Shown in pieces: positions 6,131-12,892 of a DNA stretch of 18,797 nucleotides. A program made the position numbers and the translations under genes. Source of the stretch: Halomonas sp. (lineage in GTDB: Bacteria; Pseudomonadota; Gammaproteobacteria; Pseudomonadales; Halomonadaceae). Each line of letters opens with the position of its first letter. Position 1 is the first letter of the stretch. The notes under the pieces were generated by a model. That model worked only from the letters and a program-made list of their open reading frames with translations. It was not told where the DNA came from and searched no databases. The DNA is taken from assembly GCA_003560175.1 (NCBI GenBank), contig PWIZ01000241.1:1-18797 (forward strand). The letters run 5' to 3'.

Positions 6131-7668
6131 GACGAGCCGCGATGACCCTGCGCCCCCTCCTGCTGGGCGGCTTGGTGGGGATGACAGTCCCTGCCCTGAC
6201 GGCTCTGGCCGACGAGCCGGACCCCAATGTGCTCTACAACCACCACTGCGCCATCTGCCACGGCGTCAGCCGGCTGGGCGGGGTCGGGCCGGCGCTGCTG
6301 CCCGACAACCTCACGCGGCTCAAGTCCGACGAGGCGGTGTCGGTGATCCTGGAAGGCCGCCCGGCCACCCAGATGCCCGCCTACCGCGAGCTGCTCTCTG
6401 AGGAGGAGGTGGCGGCGCTGGCCGAGTGGATCTTCACGCCGCCGGAGCATCAGCCCAGGTGGGAGGAGGCCGACATCCTCGCTAGCCACGAGCTTTCCCA
6501 CCCCTATGGCAGTCTGCCGGACGCGCCGGTGTTCGAGGTCGAGGACCTCAAGAACCTCTTTCTCGTCGTGGAGATCGGCGACCACCACGTCAGCCTGCTC
6601 GACGGGGACACCTTCGAGCGCATCACCCGCTTTCCGAGTCGTTATGCGCTGCACGGCGGGCCCAAGTACAGTCCGGATGGCCGCTACGTCTATTTCGGCT
6701 CCCGAGACGGATGGGTGACCAAGTACGACATCTACAACCTGGCGGTGACCGCTGAAGTACGCGCCGGCATCAACATGCGTAACATCGCCGTCTCCGGCGA
6801 TGGCCGCTTTGTGCTGGCGGGCAACTACTTGCCCCACAGCCTGGTGCTGCTCGACGCCCGCGACCTGGACCTGATCGCGGTGATCCCGGTGGAGGGCCTC
6901 AACGGCGAGACCTCGCGGGTCAGCGCCGTCTACACGGCGCCGCCCCGCAACAGCTTCGTGGCTGCCCTACGCGATATTCCCGAGGTGTGGGAGATTCGCT
7001 GGCCCGAGCAGCGCGGTGAGGGCGATGAGACCATCGTCGGCGACTTCGCCCTGCACCGCATGGATGTGCCGGACTACCTGGATGATTTCTTCTTCGACCA
7101 GGAGTACCGCTACGTGGTGGGGGCCGCCCGCGGCGGCAAGGGCGGCCAGGTGTTCGACATGGACGAGGAGCGCAAGGTGGCCGACCTGCCCCTGGAGGGC
7201 ATGCCGCACCTGGGCGCTGGCATCACCTGGGAGCTGGACGGTCGGCGAGTGATGGCAATGCCGCACATCGACAAGGGTCAGGTCTCGGTGTTCGACATGA
7301 CCGACTGGTCGCTGATCACTCATATCGAGACCGACGGCCCCGGCTTCTTCATGCGCAGCCACGAGAATTCCCCCTACGTCTGGGTGGACGTCTTCTTCGG
7401 CCCCAACCACGACCGCATCCATGTCATCGACAAGCAGAGCCTGGAGATCGTCGAGACGCTGATCCCGGAGCCGGGCAAGACCGCCGCCCACGTGGAGTTC
7501 GACCGCCGCGGTGAGACCCTGCTGCTGAGCATCTGGGATGACGACGGCTACCTGCTGTGGCTCGACGCCAACACTCTGGAGGAGCTCGGGCGTATGCCGA
7601 TGAAGCGCCCCTCCGGCAAGTACAACGTCTGGAACAAGACCCAGTACGAGGAAGGCACCAGTCACTGA
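6127..7668 (+). CDS. nirN: Dihydro-heme d1 dehydrogenase NirN
   Basis: A 513-residue periplasmic protein. Signal peptide ends after A-L-A at about residue 28. The N-terminal cytochrome c domain has CAICH (C41-H45) and a likely axial Met at 83 (QMPAY). From about residue 115 an eight-bladed d1-type propeller follows (VVEIGDHHVSLLDGD, YALHGGPKYSPDGRYVYF, NMRNIAVSGDGRFVLAGNY). In the family, NirN introduces the acrylate double bond of heme d1 and passes electrons to its heme c before d1 transfer to NirS. The short c-to-propeller linker and ~500-residue length fit NirN better than NirS (~570-600). The GTG start is chosen for its GGGGAGAG site and 4-base overlap with nirE; ATG at 6142 is an alternative. 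Confidence 0.88.
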   Translation: MRRAAMTLRPLLLGGLVGMTVPALTALADEPDPNVLYNHHCAICHGVSRLGGVGPALLPDNLTRLKSDEAVSVILEGRPATQMPAYRELLSEEEVAALAEWIFTPPEHQPRWEEADILASHELSHPYGSLPDAPVFEVEDLKNLFLVVEIGDHHVSLLDGDTFERITRFPSRYALHGGPKYSPDGRYVYFGSRDGWVTKYDIYNLAVTAEVRAGINMRNIAVSGDGRFVLAGNYLPHSLVLLDARDLDLIAVIPVEGLNGETSRVSAVYTAPPRNSFVAALRDIPEVWEIRWPEQRGEGDETIVGDFALHRMDVPDYLDDFFFDQEYRYVVGAARGGKGGQVFDMDEERKVADLPLEGMPHLGAGITWELDGRRVMAMPHIDKGQVSVFDMTDWSLITHIETDGPGFFMRSHENSPYVWVDVFFGPNHDRIHVIDKQSLEIVETLIPEPGKTAAHVEFDRRGETLLLSIWDDDGYLLWLDANTLEELGRMPMKRPSGKYNVWNKTQYEEGTSH

Positions 7669-7678
7669 CGAGTGGCAT

Positions 7679-7701
7679 AAGAAGTATTATTGATACCTGT
7701 C
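7679..7701. promoter_or_regulatory. NsrR-like site upstream of nnrS
   Basis: The left half AAGAAGTATTA matches the NsrR half-site at 9 of 11 positions; the right half is weak (about 15 of 23 overall). It overlaps the FNR/DNR-like box at 7690-7703, so repressor and activator would compete. Confidence 0.35.
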
Positions 7702-7732
7702 ATGGCCCCGGCGGCCTCGGGCAAGGCACAAT
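7690..7732 (+). promoter_or_regulatory. Class II FNR/DNR-type promoter of nnrS
   Basis: The box TTGAT-ACCT-GTCAT (7690-7703) is a degenerate FNR/DNR dyad. A -10-like CACAAT (7727-7732; 4 of 6) lies at exactly the same distance as in the norC and norE-operon promoters, placing the start near 7738 and the box at -41.5. This suggests nnrS has its own promoter rather than depending only on read-through from nirN. Confidence 0.5.
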
Positions 7733-7768
7733 GGGAAAATTCCAAGTGCCACCGTCGGGAGTCTCGCC

Positions 7769-8965
7769 ATGCAGTCACCTCAACACGAGCCGGTCGGTGC
7801 GCCCATCGCCCGGCTCGCCTTCCGACCCTTCTTCCTGCTGGCCTCGCTGTTCAGCGTGCTGGCCATGGTGGTGTGGTTCGCCTTCTGGCACGGCGATATC
7901 CTGCTGCGCCCCCATGGCGGGCTGATGTGGTGGCACCAGCACGAGATGATCTTCGGCTTCGCGGCCGCCATCGTGGTGGGCTTTCTGCTCACCGCGGTAC
8001 AGAACTGGACCGGCCAGCCGAGCCTCCGGGGGGCACTGCTTCTGGGGCTGGTCGGCGTCTGGCTGGTGGCGCGGCTGCTGATCGCCTTCCCTATGGGGCT
8101 GCCGCCCGGTTTGCTGATGGTCATTGACCTGGCTTTCCTGCCTCTGGCGGCCCTTGCCATGGCGCGGCTGGTGATCCGTGCCAAGCTGTGGCGCAACCTG
8201 GTCTTCGTGCCGCTGCTGCTGCTGATGGCCGTCGCCAACCTGGCCATGCACCTGGGCATCATGCGCGGCGAGCTGCCGCTGATCCGCGAAGGCGGCTATC
8301 TGGGGGTGCTGCTGATCGCCACCCTGATGGTGATGCTGGGCGGGCGGGTGATCCCCTTCTTCACCTCGCTCAAACTGGGCCGGCCCAAGCCCGCCGACTG
8401 GCCGATGCTCGAGGGCCTCTCACTGTGGTCCATCTACGCTGTGGTGCTGCTGCAGCTGGCGGTGGTGCTGGGTGTCGAGCTGCCGGCGGGCCTGCTGGGC
8501 TGGGCCATGCTGGTGGCCGCCGCCGCCAACGCCGTGCGCCTGGCCCGCTGGGAGGGGTGGCGCGCCCTGGGTGAGCCGCTGCTATGGGGGCTGCACCTGA
8601 GCTACGCCTTCATCGTGGTGGGGCTGGTGATGTGGGCCCTGGCCTTGACCGGAGTGTTCCGGGTGGAGCTGGCCCTGCACGCCCTAGCCATCGGCGGCAT
8701 CGCTTCGATGATGCTGGCGATGATGTCCCGGGTGGCGCTGGGCCACACCGGCCGCGAGATCCGCACCCTGCCGGGTATCGGAATCGCGCTTGTGCTGATG
8801 TTCGCCGGGGCACTACTGCGCTCCCCGATGCTGGCGGTGTTCCCCCAGATCACCCACTGGACCTACAACCTCAGTATCCTGTTCTGGTGCATCGCCTATT
8901 TGATCTTCTTGTTCCACTATACGGTGCCGCTGCTGACCCCCCGGGTGGACGGCAAGGACGGCTAG
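7769..8965 (+). CDS. nnrS: NnrS family heme/copper membrane protein
   Basis: A 398-residue polytopic inner-membrane protein with about 12 hydrophobic segments. The N-terminal pattern ARLAFRPFFLLASLFSVL and the histidine motif WWHQHEMIFGFAAAIVVGFL are the NnrS hallmark; further signature residues occur in GGRVIPFFTSLKLG and ALGHTGRE. NnrS proteins bind heme and are induced by NO; they are linked to resistance to NO stress and iron nitrosylation, though the reaction is not settled. Length is typical. The ATG at 7769 has a GGGAG ribosome site. It sits 100 bases after nirN with its own candidate promoter, and a SirB2-family gene follows after 19 bases. Confidence 0.92.
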   Translation: MQSPQHEPVGAPIARLAFRPFFLLASLFSVLAMVVWFAFWHGDILLRPHGGLMWWHQHEMIFGFAAAIVVGFLLTAVQNWTGQPSLRGALLLGLVGVWLVARLLIAFPMGLPPGLLMVIDLAFLPLAALAMARLVIRAKLWRNLVFVPLLLLMAVANLAMHLGIMRGELPLIREGGYLGVLLIATLMVMLGGRVIPFFTSLKLGRPKPADWPMLEGLSLWSIYAVVLLQLAVVLGVELPAGLLGWAMLVAAAANAVRLARWEGWRALGEPLLWGLHLSYAFIVVGLVMWALALTGVFRVELALHALAIGGIASMMLAMMSRVALGHTGREIRTLPGIGIALVLMFAGALLRSPMLAVFPQITHWTYNLSILFWCIAYLIFLFHYTVPLLTPRVDGKDG

Positions 8966-8984
8966 GCGTTAGGCGAGGTTCGTG

Positions 8985-9392
8985 ATGATCGAGCACTACT
9001 TCCTGATCAAGCACCTGCATATTACCACCGCGATCCTGAGCCTTGCCCTGTTCCTGCTGCGAGCCTGGTGGTCGGTGCGGGAGTCTCCCTGGCTGCAGCG
9101 CAGCTGGGTGAAGGTGCTGCCCCATGTCAACGATACCCTGCTGCTGACCCTCGGCGTGCTGCTGATGGTGATGCTGCGGATGTGGCCCCATCAGCATCCC
9201 TGGCTGGCCGCCAAGCTGATCGCCCTGCTGGTCTACATCGGCCTGGGCACCCTGGCGATCAAGCGCGGGCGCCGCCCCGCCGTGCGCGGGGCGGCAGCCC
9301 TGGCGGCGGCGGCCACCTTCGCGTATATGCTGGGGGCGGCGCTCAAACACAGCCCGCTCTCCTGGCTGGCGGCCACCGGAGGCGTGGCATGA
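8985..9392 (+). CDS. SirB2-family integral membrane protein
   Basis: A 135-residue protein with four hydrophobic segments and the SirB2-type pattern: Y-x-x-I-K-x-L-H near the start (YFLIKHLHITTAILSLALF), then WWSVRESPWLQ, HVNDTLLLTLGVLLMV, PWLAAKLIALLVYIGLGTLAIKRG and a final helix. The family's biochemical role is unknown. The ATG at 8985 is preferred because GGCGAGG lies 6 bases upstream; the GTG three bases earlier is also in frame. It probably shares the nnrS transcript, which suggests, but does not show, a link to NO stress or membrane heme proteins. Confidence 0.8.
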   Translation: MIEHYFLIKHLHITTAILSLALFLLRAWWSVRESPWLQRSWVKVLPHVNDTLLLTLGVLLMVMLRMWPHQHPWLAAKLIALLVYIGLGTLAIKRGRRPAVRGAAALAAAATFAYMLGAALKHSPLSWLAATGGVA

Positions 9393-9418
9393 CGCGGGGC
9401 GCCTGAGCTCTCTATACT
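9389..9418 (+). promoter_or_regulatory. Sigma-70-like promoter for the CMD-fold gene
   Basis: ATGACG (9389-9394; 4 of 6 to TTGACA) and TATACT (9413-9418; 5 of 6 to TATAAT) are 18 bases apart and end 45 bases before the next start codon. No FNR or NsrR site is seen here, so this gene may be expressed independently of the nir/nor units. Confidence 0.4.
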
Positions 9419-9463
9419 GCCGCTTGTGCTGCCGAACATCCCCCATACACAAGGAGACATTCC

Positions 9464-9781
9464 ATGAACCAGGATCAACTTCCCGCCGGCGCCGGCAAGG
9501 TCGCCGAGCACTACCCCGAGGTGTGGGACGCCTATGCGGCGTTGGGCAAGGCATGCGCCGAGGCCGGTCCCCTGGACGATCGCACCCGCCGCCTGGTCAA
9601 GCTGGCCCTGGCCGTGGGCGCGCGCTCCGAGGGGGCCGTGCACTCCCATGCTCGTCGCGGCCTGGAGGAGGGCGAGTCCCCCGAGGCGCTGAAGCAGGTG
9701 GCCATGCTGGCCATCCCGACCCTGGGTCTGCCCACCGGCGTGGCTGCCCTGACATGGATCGAGGACCTCACCGAGAGCTGA
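9464..9781 (+). CDS. Carboxymuconolactone decarboxylase-fold protein lacking the CxxC
   Basis: A 105-residue AhpD/CMD-superfamily protein: LDDRTRRLVKLALAVGARSEGAVHSHARRGLEEG followed by ALKQVAMLAIPTLGLP, the core helical motif of the family. Many redox-active members carry CxxC three residues before the conserved His. Here that site reads S-E-G-A, and the only cysteine (C31, in GKACAEAG) is elsewhere, so thiol peroxidase activity of the AhpD type is unlikely. A subgroup without the cysteines is known; its function is not. The strong AAGGAG site fixes the start at 9464. It stands alone between the nnrS pair and norC. Confidence 0.8.
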   Translation: MNQDQLPAGAGKVAEHYPEVWDAYAALGKACAEAGPLDDRTRRLVKLALAVGARSEGAVHSHARRGLEEGESPEALKQVAMLAIPTLGLPTGVAALTWIEDLTES

Positions 9782-9790
9782 TTGTGCGTC

Positions 9791-9810
9791 GCCGGCAGCG
9801 TGCTGCCGGC
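9791..9810 (+). terminator. Hairpin after the CMD-fold gene
   Basis: A perfect inverted repeat, GCCGGCAGC and GCTGCCGGC around GT, starts 9 bases after the stop codon. There is no U-tract after it. It plausibly ends the upstream transcript before the norC promoter. Confidence 0.45.
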
Positions 9811-9869
9811 ACCCCGCTCCGTTCCCCGCGTATGGCAAGTCCTCGTAGCACCATTCTGTTCCCTTCCTA

Positions 9870-9912
9870 TTGACCTTCGTCAAAGCCATGGACGCTCCCT
9901 AGCTGCTATGCT
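9870..9912 (+). promoter_or_regulatory. Class II FNR/DNR-type promoter of norCB
   Basis: The box TTGAC-CTTC-GTCAA (9870-9883) is a fully symmetric FNR/DNR dyad. A -10-like TATGCT lies at 9907-9912, giving a start near 9918 and the box centred at -41.5, the standard class II position. nor operons of denitrifiers are commonly activated by the NO-sensing DNR/NnrR branch of this family. The sequence cannot tell DNR from ANR/FNR. Confidence 0.8.
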
Positions 9913-9914
9913 TT

Positions 9915-9937
9915 AACATGCATAGTGAATGCATGTT
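9915..9937. promoter_or_regulatory. NsrR-like operator over the norC start site
   Basis: A 23-bp palindrome with arms AACATGCAT and ATGCATGTT, 5 bases apart, sits inside a longer perfect dyad with 11-bp arms (9913-9939). It has the exact spacing of NsrR sites but carries C/G at the symmetric third position where the consensus has G/C. It covers the predicted transcription start at 9918. Confidence 0.65.
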
Positions 9938-10009
9938 AAGGGGGCGAGGGCGGTCTGCGCCAACGGCCGTTTTCCACAAGAAAGCTAGACTAGCAAGGGG
10001 GTATGGTCC

Positions 10010-10456
10010 ATGACCGAAGGCCTGACAAAGGCGGCTGCCCGCAACATCTTCTATGGCGGGTCGCTGTTTTTCTTTCTGGTGTTTGCCGCACTGACGGCTC
10101 ACAGCCATTACTACATCGTCAATACATCCACCCAGCCCATGTCGGACAACGTGCGGCTGGGTAAACACGTCTGGGAGGAACACAACTGCATCAACTGCCA
10201 CACCATCCTCGGTGAAGGCTCCTACTTCGCACCGGAGGTCGGCAATGTCTGGACCCGCTACGGCGGCCACGAGAATCCCGAGGGCGCTCGCATGGCGCTG
10301 GCGGCCTGGATGCGCGCCCAGCCCACCGGTGCACCGAACCGTCGTCAGATGCCCTACTTCGAGATCAACGACGAGGAGATGGAGGCGCTGGTCGACTTCT
10401 TCGAGTGGACCGATGCCATCGACACCCAGGGCTGGCCGCCCCATCCAGCCGGTTGA
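10010..10456 (+). CDS. norC: Nitric oxide reductase cytochrome c subunit NorC
   Basis: A 148-residue membrane-anchored cytochrome c, the electron-entry subunit of cNor. One N-terminal transmembrane helix (about residues 14-32, uncleaved anchor) places the heme domain in the periplasm. The heme motif is CINCH (C60, C63, H64) within HNCINCHTILGEGSYFAPE, a NorC signature; the likely axial Met is M114 (RRQMPYF). Length matches the family (~146-150). The ATG at 10010 follows AAGGGGG by 8 bases. norB begins 50 bases downstream in the same unit. Confidence 0.97.
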   Translation: MTEGLTKAAARNIFYGGSLFFFLVFAALTAHSHYYIVNTSTQPMSDNVRLGKHVWEEHNCINCHTILGEGSYFAPEVGNVWTRYGGHENPEGARMALAAWMRAQPTGAPNRRQMPYFEINDEEMEALVDFFEWTDAIDTQGWPPHPAG

Positions 10457-10506
10457 TCCGGATCTCATGACACTACCGGATTCCCGAACCAAGGAGAGCC
10501 GAACCG

Positions 10507-11853
10507 ATGAAATATGAAACGCAGAAGGTGGCCCTGCCATTCTTCATGGTGGCCATGGCGCTGTTCGCGCTGCAAATTATCTTCGGGCTTGCCGCCGCCG
10601 CCGCCTACGTCTGGCCTCACTTCATGTCCGAGGCCATGCCCTTCAACATCACCCGTACCAGCCATACCAACCTGCTGATCGTCTGGTTGCTGATCGCCTT
10701 CATGGGTTGTACCTACTATTTGATGCCGGAAGAGGCCGAGAACGAGATCTACAGCCCGAATCTCGCCTATCTGCAGCTGGCGATCTTCGCCATCGCCGGC
10801 GCCGGCGCCCTGATCGGCTACCAGTTCGGCATTCACGAGGGGCGTCACTACCTCGAACAGCCGCTCTGGGCGAAGATTTTTATCACGGTCTCGTTCTTGA
10901 TGTTTCTGTTCAATACGAGCCTGACCATGCTCAAGGGGCGTAGAACCGCCATCAACACGGTGCTGATGCTCGGCCTGTGGCTGGCGGCGATATTCTGGCT
11001 GTTTGCCTTCTACAACCCCGACAACCTGGCGCTGGACAAGCTCTGGTGGTGGTGGATCGTCCACATCTGGGTGGAAGGGGTGTGGGAGCTGATCATGGCC
11101 TCGCTGCTTGGCTACCTGCTGATCAAGATGACCGGCGTCGACCGCGAAGTGATCGAGAAGTGGCTCTACGTCATCGTCGGCCTGGCGCTGTTCTCCGGCC
11201 TGCTGGGTACCGGCCACCACTACTACTGGATCGGTACTCCTGGCTACTGGCAGCCGATCGGGAGCATCTTCTCCACGCTCGAGGTGATTCCGTTCTTCGC
11301 CATGGTGGTGTTCGCCTTCTATATGTTCTGGAAGGGCAGCCGTAACCACCCCAACAAGGCCGCCATGCTGTGGACCCTGGGTAGTGCCGCCGTGGCCTTC
11401 TTCGGCGCCGGCGTGTGGGGCTTCATGCACACCCTGTCATGGATCAACTACTACACCCACGGGACTCAGATTACCGCGGCCCATGGCCACCTGGCCTTCT
11501 ACGGTGCCTACGTGATGCTGGTAATGGGTGTCATCACCTACGCCATGCCGCAGCTGCGTCGCGTACAGCCCTATAACCAGGTGCTGAACATGTGGGCCTT
11601 CTGGATCATGACCTCGGCCATGTGGTTCATGACCTTCACCCTGACCTTCGCAGGGGTCGTCCAGACCCACTTGCAGCGGGTCCTGGGCATGAACTTCATG
11701 CAGATCCAGGAGCAGCTAGAGCTGTTCTACGTCATGCGCTTCGGTACCGGCATCTTCGTGGGTATCGCCGCCTTGATGTTCATCTACGCTGTGTTCGGCC
11801 CGGCACGTGAGCAGGTGCCTGCCACCAGCCGCCCGCTGACCGCTAACGAGTGA
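10507..11853 (+). CDS. norB: Nitric oxide reductase catalytic subunit NorB
   Basis: A 448-residue, 12-helix heme-copper-oxidase-superfamily subunit that reduces 2 NO to N2O in the inner membrane. The metal ligands are visible: H53 and H328 for low-spin heme b, H326 for heme b3, and H186, H237, H238 plus E190 for the non-heme iron (FeB). E194 and E259 are also conserved. Most of these are offset by exactly 21 from Pseudomonas aeruginosa numbering, so the protein is a little shorter at the N-terminal side but complete. It lacks the N-terminal extension of quinol-using qNor, and norC upstream confirms the cNor type. The ribosome site is AAGGAG, 10 bases before ATG. Confidence 0.98.
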   Translation: MKYETQKVALPFFMVAMALFALQIIFGLAAAAAYVWPHFMSEAMPFNITRTSHTNLLIVWLLIAFMGCTYYLMPEEAENEIYSPNLAYLQLAIFAIAGAGALIGYQFGIHEGRHYLEQPLWAKIFITVSFLMFLFNTSLTMLKGRRTAINTVLMLGLWLAAIFWLFAFYNPDNLALDKLWWWWIVHIWVEGVWELIMASLLGYLLIKMTGVDREVIEKWLYVIVGLALFSGLLGTGHHYYWIGTPGYWQPIGSIFSTLEVIPFFAMVVFAFYMFWKGSRNHPNKAAMLWTLGSAAVAFFGAGVWGFMHTLSWINYYTHGTQITAAHGHLAFYGAYVMLVMGVITYAMPQLRRVQPYNQVLNMWAFWIMTSAMWFMTFTLTFAGVVQTHLQRVLGMNFMQIQEQLELFYVMRFGTGIFVGIAALMFIYAVFGPAREQVPATSRPLTANE

Positions 11854-11859
11854 TGGATT

Positions 11860-11890
11860 CTCGGCGGGGTGCACCTCGCACCCCGCCGAG
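11860..11890 (+). terminator. Strong intercistronic hairpin between norB and norQ
   Basis: A perfect 13-bp stem (CTCGGCGGGGTGC with its complement) and a 5-base loop ACCTC begins 7 bases after the norB stop. It is followed by a short pyrimidine run (TCTTCCCC), then the norQ ribosome site. It is likely a partial terminator or a 3'-end stabiliser, giving more norCB than norQD mRNA. Confidence 0.6.
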
Positions 11891-11910
11891 TCTTCCCCTG
11901 GAGTAACGCC

Positions 11911-12732
11911 ATGTCTCATATTGCTACCGCCCCGGCAGCCGTTCACGACCTCGGGCGGAACCCGCCCTACTACGAACCGGTCGGCAACGAATGTGCGCTT
12001 TTCGAGCAGGCGTATCAACAGCGGCTGCCGCTGCTGCTCAAGGGACCGACCGGCTGTGGCAAGACCCGATTCGTCAGCCACATGGCGGCGAAGATGGGCC
12101 GCCCGCTGTTCACCGTGTCCTGTCACGATGACCTTACCGCTGCCGACCTTACCGGGCGCTACCTGCTGCAGGGAGGTGAGACCCGCTGGGTCGATGGACC
12201 CTTGACACGGGCCGTGCGCGAAGGCGGCATCTGCTACCTCGACGAGGTGGTGGAGGCGCGCAAGGACGTCACCGTGGTGCTCCACCCCTTGACCGATGAT
12301 CGACGCATGCTGCCCCTGGAGCGTACGGGCGAGCTACTCGAGGCGCCCAACGACTTCATGCTGGTGGTCTCCTATAACCCGGGCTATCAGCACATTCTCA
12401 AGTCCCTCAAACCCAGCACCCGCCAGCGCTTCGTGGCGATGTCCTTCGACTTCCCACCGCCCGACATCGAGTGCGGTATCGTGGCCCGCGAGAGCGGCCT
12501 TTCCCATGAGCGCTGCGCGGCCTTGGTCAACCTGGCCAGGCGGCTGCGCGAGCTCAAGGGGCAGGACCTGGAGGAGGGCGTCTCCACCCGCCTGCTGGTC
12601 TACTGCGCCACCCTGATCAATGCCGGCATGCCGATCCTGGAGGCGACCCGTGCCACCCTGGTCGAGCCGCTTTCCGACGACCTGGACGTACAGGAAGGGT
12701 TGATGGAAGCGATTCAAGCCACTTTTGGTTGA
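11911..12732 (+). CDS. norQ: AAA+ ATPase NorQ, nitric oxide reductase activation
   Basis: A 273-residue MoxR-type AAA+ ATPase. With NorD it is needed to insert the non-heme iron into NorB; it acts in the cytoplasm. Walker A is GPTGCGKT (residues 45-52), Walker B ends in L-D-E with D111 and E112 (GGICYLDEVVEARKD), sensor 1 lies in VVSYNPGYQ and an arginine finger in STRQRF. The ATG at 11911 is chosen for its CTGGAG site; the frame is open to 11869, but that stretch is inside the norB-norQ hairpin and is not conserved. norD follows after 160 bases. Confidence 0.95.
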   Translation: MSHIATAPAAVHDLGRNPPYYEPVGNECALFEQAYQQRLPLLLKGPTGCGKTRFVSHMAAKMGRPLFTVSCHDDLTAADLTGRYLLQGGETRWVDGPLTRAVREGGICYLDEVVEARKDVTVVLHPLTDDRRMLPLERTGELLEAPNDFMLVVSYNPGYQHILKSLKPSTRQRFVAMSFDFPPPDIECGIVARESGLSHERCAALVNLARRLRELKGQDLEEGVSTRLLVYCATLINAGMPILEATRATLVEPLSDDLDVQEGLMEAIQATFG

Positions 12733-12892
12733 AGCACTCTACAGCGAGGGGCGTCGGGGGCAGACCGAAGAGGAGGTCCTACGCAGGGCGTCGGTAGCGT
12801 CACAGCGCCTTCTCACAGGCCTGTCGCCGAATCAGCCCCGAGCAAAAAAGGCGCTGGCACGAGGCAACGCTTTCTGGATCAGGAGATCGATC

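Noticed and set aside
5878..6837. Leftward open frame of 319 codons opposite nirE/nirN
   Set aside because: It spans the junction of two well-supported genes on the other strand and shows no family motif.
6127..7668. Possible nirS (cytochrome cd1 nitrite reductase) instead of nirN
   Set aside because: The length (513), short c-to-d1 linker and the c-domain pattern (LGGVGPALLPDN, GRPATQMPAY) fit NirN; position after nirE also fits NirN.
9464..9781. AhpD alkylhydroperoxidase
   Set aside because: The CxxC needed for AhpD peroxidase chemistry is missing.
10465..11430. Leftward open frame of 321 codons opposite norB
   Set aside because: It is antisense to norB, with a His/Gln/Glu/Asp-rich composition typical of reversed membrane-protein coding sequence.
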